Shown one piece after another: positions 55,256 through 64,000 of a stretch of DNA of 64,000 bases. A program made the translations under genes and the position numbers. The stretch comes from Fulvia fulva (lineage: Eukaryota; Ascomycota; Dothideomycetes; Mycosphaerellales; Mycosphaerellaceae): positions 3,162,001 through 3,226,000 of the forward strand of contig NC_063014.1 of assembly GCF_020509005.1 (NCBI RefSeq), written 5' to 3'. The notes under the pieces were generated by a model. It had not been told where the DNA came from and did not search any database. It saw only the letters and a list, made by a program, of their open reading frames with translations. The first letter of the stretch is position 1, and each line of letters opens with the position of its first letter.

Positions 55256-55876
55256 GCTCGGAAAACATAACATATTCGAAAGCTCTTATTAAGGCTATTC
55301 TAACGATATATAAAGTAGGCCACTGCCCCTAGGACTAAGGGAGTTCTACCTCATTTAATCTAGATAGCTTAAAGCTCTCTTCACCCTATTTCTTTAGCTC
55401 TAAACGCCGCGGAGGTGCCTAGCTACATTAGGCAACTCCTAGGTAATAGTAGCCTAGGCTACGGTACTAACGGCGCCTACGGCCCTATAGGCGAAGCCCC
55501 CCTAAGACAACTAGTAGTAACTTATAGAGGACGTAAAAAGTATAGAAACTAACGATTAGCTCCCTTACCGGTCTCTATAGGTAATGATCACTTAGCTACG
55601 TACGGCGCTAATACTGTCGTATTACCGAGGGCAATAAGAAATAAGGACGACGTCCTAGGCGATTAGTAAGGCTACCTAGAATCAACACCCCTATAGCTAG
55701 GCATCGGTCGCGGTATCGATACTAGGCCTCCGCCTAACGTACGATATAGTTACGATCCGTATTATAGTAAAGGAAGACTAGGCCGAAGTTACGAAGCTAT
55801 CGAATAAGGAGCTCGCCTAACGAATTAACTAACTAGGGGTGGTCGTAGTGAACTAATAGTCTAATAGCACTCTATA
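55256..55876 (+). pseudogene. Fragment of a LINE ORF1, RIPed, partly unassigned
   Basis: 55700-55860 reads TIRIIVKED..AEVTKLSNKELA..GVVVVN, which resembles the region of LINE-2 ORF1 that reads KVYISD..KEIEGLSGKEI. 55256-55700 is TpA-rich and cannot be assigned with confidence. It ends at the Gypsy-1 LTR. Confidence 0.55.
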
Positions 55877-56060
55877 TGTCACGGGCAGCCCGCGACCCCT
55901 CACTGTAGCTGCGTCGGCCCGGCTGAACCGCGGACCTTCTGCATCGGGTTAGCGCGGCTTGGCTTTACTTTATAACTTCGCCGCGCCTCGCGCTCCTCTT
56001 TCGTAGCTTCGTAGAACAACAACTATCTCATTCGGACCCTATGGTACGCGCGCCCTTACA
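55877..56060 (+). repeat. 5' LTR of Gypsy-1
   Basis: 184 bp, TGTCACGGGC..CCCTTACA, identical by eye to the 3' LTR. Confidence 0.95.
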
Positions 56061-56196
56061 GTTTGTTCTACCTTACTACCCAGATCGCGGATCTAGGTAA
56101 GGGACGCGTAACAACAGGAACAGACAGAACCGCAGAACTCGAGAACGCGCAGAGCCGCATCAGAACACAGAACACGGTAAGGCGCACAGCGCGCAG

Positions 56197-58323
56197 ATGC
56201 CTAGAGAACGCAACGCGGCGACACCATCAGCAGGTGGTCGCGCGCTCGTAGACAGTCAGGATACAGGCACCGTCACGCCTCCCCCGAACCCAGACAACAT
56301 GACTTCACAAACAGCGAACGGCGGCATGCGACCGCCACCTAAGCCTAAGGGCAAAAGCAAGCAGCGCACATCTCTTTTCCCCGACCTCTCCTCTTTTCCT
56401 CAGAGTCAGACACAGGACGACAACCGGCGGGTCACAGTAGACACCGGTGTCGCGCTACAACAAGAGATTGATAAAGCTTACCAGAAGGCCTTCGAGCGAG
56501 AAGAAGGTGGTGAGATTGACTTTACAGAACTGTTCGAGTTCAAGCTCGAAGAGAACCCAGGCGGCGACCCAGACGAGGTGTATCTATCACTCGACGAGGC
56601 AGAACACATTCTCGCATCCGAATACCAGAATGTCACCCCAGACAACCTCACGACCCTTGCATCCCAACACCCGAAGACCACCCACGACTTCGTGCTACAA
56701 GCAGTCAACACGGCAATTACTAAGGGCAGACAACTCGATGTAATGGAGCGAGCCAACGACCTCCAGAACACCCAGTACACCACGCTGTACACCGAATACG
56801 ACCGCATCTACAAGATGCTGCGAAGTGAAGAGCTTGTCACACAGAAAATGGCAGCAGATCTCAAGAGCAAGAAGGATTGCGACCCAGCTAAGTTGCAAGA
56901 GCTGGGGAAGAAATACAAGGAAGCCAACAACCTGTGCAAGCAGTTCAGCGAGATCTGCGAGAAGGAGAAGAAGAAGGCACAAGATGCTGAGGCGAAGAAC
57001 CAGGCCCTACAACAAGAAGTCGATGACCTGAAGGCTCGGCTTGAGGCAGGAGACACCACACAGAACGGAGGTAGGGGCCGCTCAGGCCGCCGACCCTCTC
57101 GTTCCCGCCCACGCGAGACCTCACTCGAGCAGCTATTGCGTAGGTATCGCGAAGCTGCTGGTGGAGGGGGCGGTGGCGGTGGTGGTGATAACGATAACGA
57201 TGGAGACGACGATGACCGTGGCGACAATGGCCGAGGACGTGACAACGACCGTCCGCGACCAGGACCCAACAACAGTCGTGACTCGAGAATGCGCAACACC
57301 CGCACCCAGACACCACTGGTTGACCTTCCAGAACGTCTCTTCACCATTGACCGCACCCTCACTCGCGGCATGGAGATCGGCAAGGGTGTGCCCGACCCTA
57401 AGCACTTCAAGAACGATGACGACCCCAATTTCGACAGCTGGTACAGCAGTGTTCTCCTAAAGCTGACTGTAGCAACCTTCCGCACTGAGGCAGATGGTCT
57501 GCGCTTCGTGTATGGGTGGACACAAGGTGATCCTCAGCGAAGCATCAAGCCGAGGATCCCTGTGCCTGGACAGCAGTCCTTCAACGAGTTCAAGACTGGA
57601 GAAGAGTTATTAGACTGGATGACACGCCAATATGGCACACGCAATGAGGGAACCAAGGCTATGGTTGACATTGCTACCTGCAAGCAAGAACAAGGCGAAA
57701 CCTTTGTAGCCTTCCATGCCCGCTACTCGAAGTTGCGCGCCTGGATGTCATGGACCGATGAGACCGAGCTCATGCTGTTCCGTAACCGACTGAACCGCAA
57801 GTACTTCATCAAGACCTTCGGCGACCGCGAAGTCGACCGCCGCCTAGACAGCATGCAAGACGTTATCGAGGAGTGCACCGCACTGGACGAGAGTTTCTAC
57901 GAGACAGATCGACTATACCCGCAGAAGGAGCGCCCCCGGGGCAATGGCAACTCGAACAGCAATGGCGGCCAGAACAACCAGAACAACGGCAACGCAGTTG
58001 CTAGTGCCGCTGCCGGTGTAGCAGGTGCCTTGGTACAGCGCCCACTACAGTACGCTGGTACCAAGAAGAAGGAGGATCTGCCGACACATCTACAGAACCT
58101 GCCTACGCTCAACCGTGAGCAGCGCGAAGACCTTAAGAAGCAGGGTAAGTGCTACCGCTGCCGTACAGGTTCTCACGTGTCGACCAACCCTGAATGCCCA
58201 ATGTATGGGTACGATGGCGACTATCGCCCACCGCGTCCACGCAATACCACGCCGAATCCGAACGCGAACCTCAGTTCCCTAGCCGCCGATCCGCGGCAGG
58301 GAAATGGCACGACCGCTGCCTAA
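56197..58323 (+). CDS. gag: Gypsy-1 Gag
   Basis: 708 codons. A proline-rich N-terminus is followed by a coiled-coil-like lysine/glutamate region (about residues 190-285), an RGR/RSR basic stretch, and a poly-Gly then Asp/Asn/Arg run near residue 325. Then comes the capsid-like retrotransposon gag domain (FDSWYSSVLLKL.. to ..DSMQDVIEECTALDESFY). The C-terminus has a zinc knuckle of unusual spacing, CYRCRTGSHVSTNPEC, near residue 652. It packages the element RNA. The pol frame overlaps its last 130 nt. A ribosome slipping at 58299-58305 would bypass the stop. Confidence 0.92.
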   Translation: MPRERNAATPSAGGRALVDSQDTGTVTPPPNPDNMTSQTANGGMRPPPKPKGKSKQRTSLFPDLSSFPQSQTQDDNRRVTVDTGVALQQEIDKAYQKAFEREEGGEIDFTELFEFKLEENPGGDPDEVYLSLDEAEHILASEYQNVTPDNLTTLASQHPKTTHDFVLQAVNTAITKGRQLDVMERANDLQNTQYTTLYTEYDRIYKMLRSEELVTQKMAADLKSKKDCDPAKLQELGKKYKEANNLCKQFSEICEKEKKKAQDAEAKNQALQQEVDDLKARLEAGDTTQNGGRGRSGRRPSRSRPRETSLEQLLRRYREAAGGGGGGGGGDNDNDGDDDDRGDNGRGRDNDRPRPGPNNSRDSRMRNTRTQTPLVDLPERLFTIDRTLTRGMEIGKGVPDPKHFKNDDDPNFDSWYSSVLLKLTVATFRTEADGLRFVYGWTQGDPQRSIKPRIPVPGQQSFNEFKTGEELLDWMTRQYGTRNEGTKAMVDIATCKQEQGETFVAFHARYSKLRAWMSWTDETELMLFRNRLNRKYFIKTFGDREVDRRLDSMQDVIEECTALDESFYETDRLYPQKERPRGNGNSNSNGGQNNQNNGNAVASAAAGVAGALVQRPLQYAGTKKKEDLPTHLQNLPTLNREQREDLKKQGKCYRCRTGSHVSTNPECPMYGYDGDYRPPRPRNTTPNPNANLSSLAADPRQGNGTTAA

Positions 58324-61300
58324 GCGTGGTAGACAGCGGTCACCCGAACTTCCTAGGACAGAAAGAGCATGAGATTGAGAGACACGGAACGCAAGAGACG
58401 GTAACAGACTATAGTGAGGAGCTTAAGATATCGGCATGCGCACTGGATAAGCAACAGCCAGCTGTGTACCCTCACATAGTGTTACCCGTAATGATACAAC
58501 AGAGAAAGGCTCGAGGCCTTGTAGATTCTGCTTCCACCTCTCTCTTTCTTGACTGGAAATTCACACGCAAATACACAATACCCCTGATCCCTTTGACGCA
58601 AAGCCGACGACTAACACTGGGAGATGGAACGGCCACTGCGCGGCAGATTACACACGCGGCCCCTGTAGACGTAGTCATAGGCGATCATCACGAGCAAATG
58701 TTATGCTACGTCACCGACCTCGAATACGACATCGTCTTTGGCCTGCCGTGGCTTACAGCGCACAACCCAAACATCTTCTGGGAGACAGGCGAGGTGGCAT
58801 TCAGGTCGGATTACTGCTTTGGTCACTGTCTACAGAATAAGACACCGACAACAGTGCAATCCCTGAACCACCGCGAGAAGAAGAAGCAGGCACCAGTACG
58901 GTACGGACCAGAGCCCTTCACTGGAGATGTAGCGAGCTTCACAGCAGGAGGAGCAGAGCTGAATGCCTCATCATATGACCTGGAAGACATAGACGATGAA
59001 GAAGTGGACTGCCAGGGCGTTTCTCAACGCGCGTGGGGGATGTACGCGCACCGGCCTGGGGCTGAGTGCTTCTACATCATGCCCACTAGGCGTGAGAGCG
59101 ACGGCGGAGAGCTTAAGCTGAGTGCAATGGCTGCTGATGATCTGGACCAATTCTTGAACAAGCAGTTCAATCACAACCCGAAGGAGAAGTTGCCGCCAAT
59201 GTACCACGATATTGCGGACGCTTTCTCAGCTAAGGATCATGAAGGACTCCCACCTCACCGACTAGGCGTAGATCATGAGATTCACATTAAGCCTGATGGT
59301 CCACAAGAGCCACCATACCGCAAGCCCTACGGCCTAGCTGAGAAGGAGAACGAGGCAGTTAAAAAATGGCTAGACGAGCAAACATCTGAAGGGAAGGTGC
59401 GGAAAGCAGGGCAAAAGACGAACCAGTCTCCTGCACCAGTGCTAGTGGTACGTAAGCCTGGAGGTGGGCTGCGTGTTTGTATCGACTACAGAGGATTGAA
59501 TGCGATCACTATCAAGAACCGGTATCCGATTCCCTTGATACAAGAGACGCTCAACCGCATGCACGGCAAGAAGTACTTCACAAAGCTGGACATTGTAGCA
59601 GCCTTCAACAAGTTACGGATAGCTGAAGGGCACGAGTGGTTGACAGCGTTTGCGACACGATACGGCATCTACGAGTGTCTAGTGTTGCCATTCGGCTTGT
59701 GCAACGGACCAGCATCGTTCCAATCATACATCAACAAGGTCTTGCAAGAACACCTAGACGACTTTGTGTCGGCCTACCTGGATGACGTACTTATCTTCAG
59801 TGACACCTTGGAGGAGCACATTGAACACGTGCGGAAGGTTCTCACCAAGCTACGCGATGCAGGACTTACAGTGGACATCGACAAAAGCGAATTCCACCAA
59901 CAGAAGGTGAAGTATCTTGGGCTAATCATAACCCCTGACGGCATCGAGATGGACCCCGAGAAACTCGAATGTATTCAGACATGGGAAGCTCCTGAGAACC
60001 TGAAGGATGTCCAGGCCTTCCTTGGATTTGCCAACTTCTACAGGCGATTCATCGAAGCATTTTCGCGCATAGCTGCTCCTCTCACAAACCTGACCAAGTC
60101 GGACGGACCAAGCAATCACAAGAACAGAAGGATTCAATGGTCACTAGATTGCCAACGAGCCTTTGACAATTTGAAAGCTGCGTTCAGCAAAGCCGGCATG
60201 CTCGCACATTACGTGCCAGGCAGGGAAACAGTAATAGAGACAGATTCTTCAGATTTTGTGAACGCCGGCGTGCTTTCGCAGTATGACGAGAATGGTGTGC
60301 TACATCCTGTGGCCTTCTACTCGAAGAAGTTGAGTCCACAGGAGTGCAATTATGAAATCTATGATAAGGAACTGTTAGCCATCATCAAGGCTTTTGAGGA
60401 ATGGAGACCCGAGCTCGCCTGCGAGGCAGATGATGAGGACTCACAGCCAGTCAAGATTTACACCGACCACAAGAACCTGGAATACTTCATGACGACAAAG
60501 CAGCTAAATCGGCGACAAGCGCGTTGGGCTGAGTTCTTGTCACAGTTCAACTTCAAGATAATATACCGTCCAGGACTTCAAGGTACAAAGCCAGACAGCC
60601 TGACGAGACGCAGCCAGGACCTTCCGCAGGGGGTGGACGACCCTCGGAACCAGCATCAGCATCAGACATTGCTGCCTCCTAAGCGATTCCTTAAGATCGC
60701 CTCACTACAGGCAACAGTAGAAGATGCGCCGGAAGAAGAGGAACCAGTACCGCTAAACCCTGAAGCTGAAGAGTTTATGCCTACAGAACGAGATGCGCCT
60801 ACTGAACAACCGGCGACGCGTGAAAGTCAGCGGGAAGCCGAACTCGAGTATCGAATGTCGACGGCGTACGTAACCGATAACGAGCTCAAGACCGCGATTA
60901 AGGACCTGCAGAAAGACCGCACTCCTACACTGCTACAGAGAGCGAAGATTCACCCAGCACACTGCAAAGTGGATGGCGACCTGCTATATGTTCGAAACCA
61001 ATACGACGGCTGGAGCTTATGGGTACCAAATGACCAAGCTTTACAGACCAGGATAATCAAGATAAACCATGACGCTCCAGCAGCAGGCCATCCAGGACGA
61101 GCTCGCACTTATGAACTCGTAGCACGTGAATTCTACTGGCCTGGATTAGCGAGATCCGTGCGCAGATACACCGCGAATTGCCGCACCTGCCGTACAACAA
61201 AATCTCTGCACTCCCAGCCACTAGGATTACTACAGCCACTTCCTGTTCCAGATCGGCCTTGGAAACACATTGCAGTCGACTTCGTTGTCGGACTCCCAGA

Positions 61301-62990
61301 CAGCACTCTTGACGGCATGGTCTACAACAACATTATGACCGTCACTGACAGGCTCACTAAGGAAGTCGAGCTGATCCCTATTGGCGCAATGACAGCACAG
61401 AATACGGCAAGGCTTTTCCTCAAACATGTGTTCTGTCGGCGCGGGTTTCCTGACACCATTACATCAGACCGTGGCAAGCAGTGGGTTGCTACCTTCTGGA
61501 AGAAACTCTGCAAGATGCTCCGCACAAATCGCAAGCTGAGTTCTTCGTATCACCCAGAAACTGATGGACAGTCAGAACGCACTAACCAGGCGATGGAACA
61601 GTATCTCCGCATGTTCACCAACGAGGCACAGGATGACTGGGCAGAATGGCTGTGCCTTGCTCAGTTCGCGATCAACAATCACCTGTCTGAGACTACTGGT
61701 GTGTCGCCGTTCTACGCCACCTTAGGATACAACCCTGAGTTCATAGAGCGAGTTGACCTGAACGCTGGAAAGGAGGGAGGACTGACCACTCTCCAGCGAC
61801 TGGACGCGCGATCAGCAGAAACCTTTGTGCGTCGAATTTGCGAGCTTCACAAACACCTTCAAGAGAATATGCGAATGTCACAAGCTCTCCAAGCAGAGGC
61901 AGCAAACCGCCACCGAAGCATTCCTCCAGACTACAAGGTGGGTGATTGGGTGTATCTTAGCACCAAGAACATCCGCACGACTCGACCATCTAAGAAGCTG
62001 GACAGGAGATATGCCGGCCCTTACCAGATCACGGAAGTTATGCCGGCCAGACTCTCTTATCGACTGAAACTATCAGACGCTCTAGTAGGACTTGATAACT
62101 GCTTCCACACCTCACTACTACAACGAGCCGACCACCCCGATTTCCCACCACTTGAAGGGCAGCATCTGGCGCCGCCACCACCGATAACTATCGAACCTGA
62201 CACCACCGAGGCTGATGCAGCAGCCGATGTAGTGGCAGCACCTACGCACATGTACGAGGTGGAAAAGATCCTTGACATGTACACCCGTAAGCGGGCAGGC
62301 AAGGTGAAGAAGGGGCACAAGCGCAAAGTAGATACATGGTACAAGGTGAAATGGGCTGGATATCAGAACGAAGAGGATGGTGAGACCTGGCAACCTGCAG
62401 AGGACATGCTTGAACACGCAGCCGCCGCTGTTGCAGACTTTCACCATAACCGGCCGGAGTTGTCTACGCCTGTAGGCTTCGCAGCTCCATCTGACTGGTC
62501 CCTACCAGCCACTGAGATACTCGGGCTCAACTCGATCAGGGTCATTCCGAAAGACACCGTCACGAATGAGTCGCCTCGAGCCTTGCCTCTAATAGAATCT
62601 GCTCCGCACATATTCGATACTCGAGTGGAGCCTACAGAGCCTGCAATGATACCCAACTTTGGTCATAAGGATCATACGCGAGTGCGAGCCGAAGACAGAC
62701 TTAGATCTGGGGCAAGCCAGCTAACTAGGCAACATGTTTCTCGAAGGAAGCCGGTCGAGGATAGTCTTGATAGAGCGAATGCGATGTTATCGGATGACGA
62801 CAGGGCACTAGAGGATGATTCGGCGTTCGCGCGATTATGGAGCTCGACAGGCAAGTGGCCTCACAAGGTGAATAACGCTCAGAGGACTGAGGCGTGTTTT
62901 GGGAGGGGGGGTACTGTCACGGGCAGCCCGCGACCCCTCACTGTAGCTGCGTCGGCCCGGCTGAACCGCGGACCTTCTGCATCGGGTTAG
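58194..62990 (+). CDS. pol: Gypsy-1 Pol (protease, RT, RNase H, integrase, chromodomain)
   Basis: Open in the -1 frame relative to gag; likely entered by frameshift near 58305 and not by its own ATG. Domains by residue of this frame: protease with DSAS at 111; RT with [13 protein letters not shown] and YLDDVLIFS at 528; RNase H (ETDSSDF, about 684); integrase zinc domain H..H..CRTC (about 958-1003); integrase core Asp/Asp/Glu near 1028, 1091 and 1127; and a chromodomain near 1352-1415 (YEVEKILD..WYKVKWAGY..TWQPAEDM). Chromodomains of this family bind modified histones and direct integration to heterochromatin. The stop lies inside the 3' LTR. No key residue is missing. Confidence 0.95.
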   Translation: MPNVWVRWRLSPTASTQYHAESEREPQFPSRRSAAGKWHDRCLSVVDSGHPNFLGQKEHEIERHGTQETVTDYSEELKISACALDKQQPAVYPHIVLPVMIQQRKARGLVDSASTSLFLDWKFTRKYTIPLIPLTQSRRLTLGDGTATARQITHAAPVDVVIGDHHEQMLCYVTDLEYDIVFGLPWLTAHNPNIFWETGEVAFRSDYCFGHCLQNKTPTTVQSLNHREKKKQAPVRYGPEPFTGDVASFTAGGAELNASSYDLEDIDDEEVDCQGVSQRAWGMYAHRPGAECFYIMPTRRESDGGELKLSAMAADDLDQFLNKQFNHNPKEKLPPMYHDIADAFSAKDHEGLPPHRLGVDHEIHIKPDGPQEPPYRKPYGLAEKENEAVKKWLDEQTSEGKVRKAGQKTNQSPAPVLVVRKPGGGLRVCIDYRGLNAITIKNRYPIPLIQETLNRMHGKKYFTKLDIVAAFNKLRIAEGHEWLTAFATRYGIYECLVLPFGLCNGPASFQSYINKVLQEHLDDFVSAYLDDVLIFSDTLEEHIEHVRKVLTKLRDAGLTVDIDKSEFHQQKVKYLGLIITPDGIEMDPEKLECIQTWEAPENLKDVQAFLGFANFYRRFIEAFSRIAAPLTNLTKSDGPSNHKNRRIQWSLDCQRAFDNLKAAFSKAGMLAHYVPGRETVIETDSSDFVNAGVLSQYDENGVLHPVAFYSKKLSPQECNYEIYDKELLAIIKAFEEWRPELACEADDEDSQPVKIYTDHKNLEYFMTTKQLNRRQARWAEFLSQFNFKIIYRPGLQGTKPDSLTRRSQDLPQGVDDPRNQHQHQTLLPPKRFLKIASLQATVEDAPEEEEPVPLNPEAEEFMPTERDAPTEQPATRESQREAELEYRMSTAYVTDNELKTAIKDLQKDRTPTLLQRAKIHPAHCKVDGDLLYVRNQYDGWSLWVPNDQALQTRIIKINHDAPAAGHPGRARTYELVAREFYWPGLARSVRRYTANCRTCRTTKSLHSQPLGLLQPLPVPDRPWKHIAVDFVVGLPDSTLDGMVYNNIMTVTDRLTKEVELIPIGAMTAQNTARLFLKHVFCRRGFPDTITSDRGKQWVATFWKKLCKMLRTNRKLSSSYHPETDGQSERTNQAMEQYLRMFTNEAQDDWAEWLCLAQFAINNHLSETTGVSPFYATLGYNPEFIERVDLNAGKEGGLTTLQRLDARSAETFVRRICELHKHLQENMRMSQALQAEAANRHRSIPPDYKVGDWVYLSTKNIRTTRPSKKLDRRYAGPYQITEVMPARLSYRLKLSDALVGLDNCFHTSLLQRADHPDFPPLEGQHLAPPPPITIEPDTTEADAAADVVAAPTHMYEVEKILDMYTRKRAGKVKKGHKRKVDTWYKVKWAGYQNEEDGETWQPAEDMLEHAAAAVADFHHNRPELSTPVGFAAPSDWSLPATEILGLNSIRVIPKDTVTNESPRALPLIESAPHIFDTRVEPTEPAMIPNFGHKDHTRVRAEDRLRSGASQLTRQHVSRRKPVEDSLDRANAMLSDDDRALEDDSAFARLWSSTGKWPHKVNNAQRTEACFGRGGTVTGSPRPLTVAASARLNRGPSASG
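58299..58305 (+). promoter_or_regulatory. -1 frameshift slippery site GGGAAAT between gag and pol
   Basis: In gag phase the bases read CAG GGA AAT, the canonical X XXY YYZ form (GGGAAAT), 15 nt before the gag TAA at 58321. After a -1 slip the reading continues GGG AAA TGG into pol. The heptamer is also kept in the RIPed copy at 10938-10944. Confidence 0.75.
62896..62911 (+). promoter_or_regulatory. Polypurine tract of Gypsy-1
   Basis: GGGAGGGGGGG just before the 3' LTR, as needed for plus-strand priming. Confidence 0.8.
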
Positions 62991-63098
62991 CGCGGCTTGG
63001 CTTTACTTTATAACTTCGCCGCGCCTCGCGCTCCTCTTTCGTAGCTTCGTAGAACAACAACTATCTCATTCGGACCCTATGGTACGCGCGCCCTTACA
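62915..63098 (+). repeat. 3' LTR of Gypsy-1
   Basis: 184 bp, identical by eye to the 5' LTR; contains the last 76 nt of the pol frame. Confidence 0.95.
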
Positions 63099-64000
63099 TA
63101 GGGACATCTTTAGAAGGAAGCAATCGAAAAGGAGTTAGATGCTCTATAGAGTAACAACACCTAGGGAAATTCTGCTCTACTAAAAGGAGCCAATCTAGTT
63201 ACATTAAGATAGGTCTTTAATATTAAGAGAAGCCTTAGTGGAGCTATTAAAAAGTCTAAGGCTAGACTAGTTACAAGGGGCTTCTTATAGAAGTTTAGTG
63301 TTGACTTTATAGAGACATTTACACCTATAGTAAGACAGGATACCCTTAGGGTGTTTATAGCTATTATATATAAGAAGGATCTTCATCTTTACTAAGTGGA
63401 TGTGAATAATACATTCATAGAAAGCACCCTCTATAAAGACATCTTTATGTTACTACTACTAGGAGTTGAGCTTCTACTAAATATAGTGTTCAAAATCCTT
63501 AAAAGCTTATATAGACTTAAGCAAGTAGCTAGAGATTAGAATCAACTCTGTGTGTTAACGCTTAGAGAGATTAGATTCATATAGTCAGAAGTAGATTTAT
63601 GCCTACTTATCTATAAGAAGAGGGAGATCATAATCCTTATATATGTAGATGATATTCTAATTGCTATACTAAAGTTAATAGATATTCTCTAGTTCAAAAG
63701 AGAACTTAGTAAGATCTTCAAGATCAAAGATCTAGGTAAACCTGAAAAGATCCTTAGTATAAGAGTCATAAGGGACAGGAAGAGAGGAATCCTAAAACTT
63801 GACTAAGGACACTTTGTTAGGGACAGCCTAGCTAAGATAGGAATGAACTATTAGAAGGCAGTACCTACATACTTACCTATAGACAGCTATAAGGCCCTTA
63901 AACCTTTAAGCTATATAGATAAGAGGTGTGACAAGGCAGAGTACTAGAGTATTAATAGTACTTAGATGTAGCTAGTAACAATTATAAGGCTGAGCATTAC
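63099..64000 (+). pseudogene. Copia RT/RNase H fragment, RIPed (runs off the window)
   Basis: Begins abruptly in the RT block EAIEKELDALxSNNT and continues KARLVTRGF, VDVNNTF, LYRLKQVARD, LIYVDDILIA and FKIKDLGKPEKIL. Trp and Gln codons are often TAG. It resembles the part missing from Copia-3 but is on the opposite strand; family membership is inferred. Confidence 0.8.

Larger units (their letters stand above)
55877..63098 (+). mobile_element. Gypsy-1: intact chromodomain-type Gypsy (chromovirus)
   Basis: 7,222 bp with identical 184-bp LTRs (55877-56060, 62915-63098), open gag and pol, a purine tract before the 3' LTR and no sign of RIP. It is the youngest element here. The flanks (CTATA left, TAGGG right) do not form a target duplication. 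Confidence 0.95.

Noticed and set aside
55262..55330. RT-like similarity (KVGHCP) to LINE ORF2
   Set aside because: The resemblance covers only a few residues and then fails; kept as unassigned.
57133..57485. Minus-strand ORFs with poly-proline or valine/threonine-rich sequence
   Set aside because: Shadows of the glycine/aspartate-rich part of Gypsy-1 gag.

Overview
This window looks like a filamentous ascomycete (Pezizomycotina) chromosome; Dothideomycetes would fit but is a guess. The genes have 50-115 nt GT-AG introns, the single-copy genes are fungal (TVP23, NPL4, SEC66 and a HET-domain relic), and long tracts carry the CpA-to-TpA signature of repeat-induced point mutation (RIP). Two small gene islands sit among nested retrotransposons and DNA transposons.

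Layout. 1-7.1 kb: the 3' part of a kinase/HAD/uracil-PRTase-like gene with a (DGQE)n tail, a broken HET gene (-) and TVP23 (+). 7.1-26.7 kb: a heavily RIPed chromodomain-type Gypsy (Gypsy-1r) interrupted by an inverted solo LTR (5-bp TSD) and by a RIPed LINE (14-bp TSD), then a second CpG-poor LINE with ORF1 and ORF2, a 128-bp MITE and a RIPed pogo-like transposon (-). 26.7-31.4 kb: a small secreted Cys-rich protein, NPL4 (-) and SEC66 (+), the last two divergent. 31.4-33.4 kb: a pogo/Fot1-like transposon with perfect 66-bp TIRs but a stop-ridden ORF. 33.4-51.6 kb: a nest in which Copia-3 (-) contains Gypsy-2, which contains LINE-1 (in its 5' LTR) and Copia-1 (in its RT). 51.6-55.9 kb: RIPed Copia-4 and a LINE ORF1 fragment. 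55.9-63.1 kb: an intact Gypsy-1 with identical 184-bp LTRs, overlapping gag and pol and a C-terminal chromodomain. 63.1-64 kb: a RIPed Copia RT fragment.

The most unusual signal is at the first nucleotide of LINE-1 (35238). A 77-nt sequence folds as an HDV-like self-cleaving ribozyme (P1, P2, P3, P1.1, P4 and a CAAG-type J4/2). It starts exactly at the TSD boundary in two independently inserted copies (35238 and 13639). It is followed by a 911-bp 5' UTR unit, single in one copy and tandem in the other, carrying two families of short motifs spaced about 23 bp. Both copies keep this 5' region but lack ORF1 and most or all of the endonuclease.

Other points: a GGGAAAT slippery heptamer joins Gypsy-1 gag to pol; Copia primer sites match the anticodon arm of initiator tRNA-Met; NPL4 has a duplicated alternative C-terminal segment; and several elements have left and right flanks that do not match, which suggests ectopic recombination. 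Translations, boundaries and folds were worked out by eye; no search or folding program was run.
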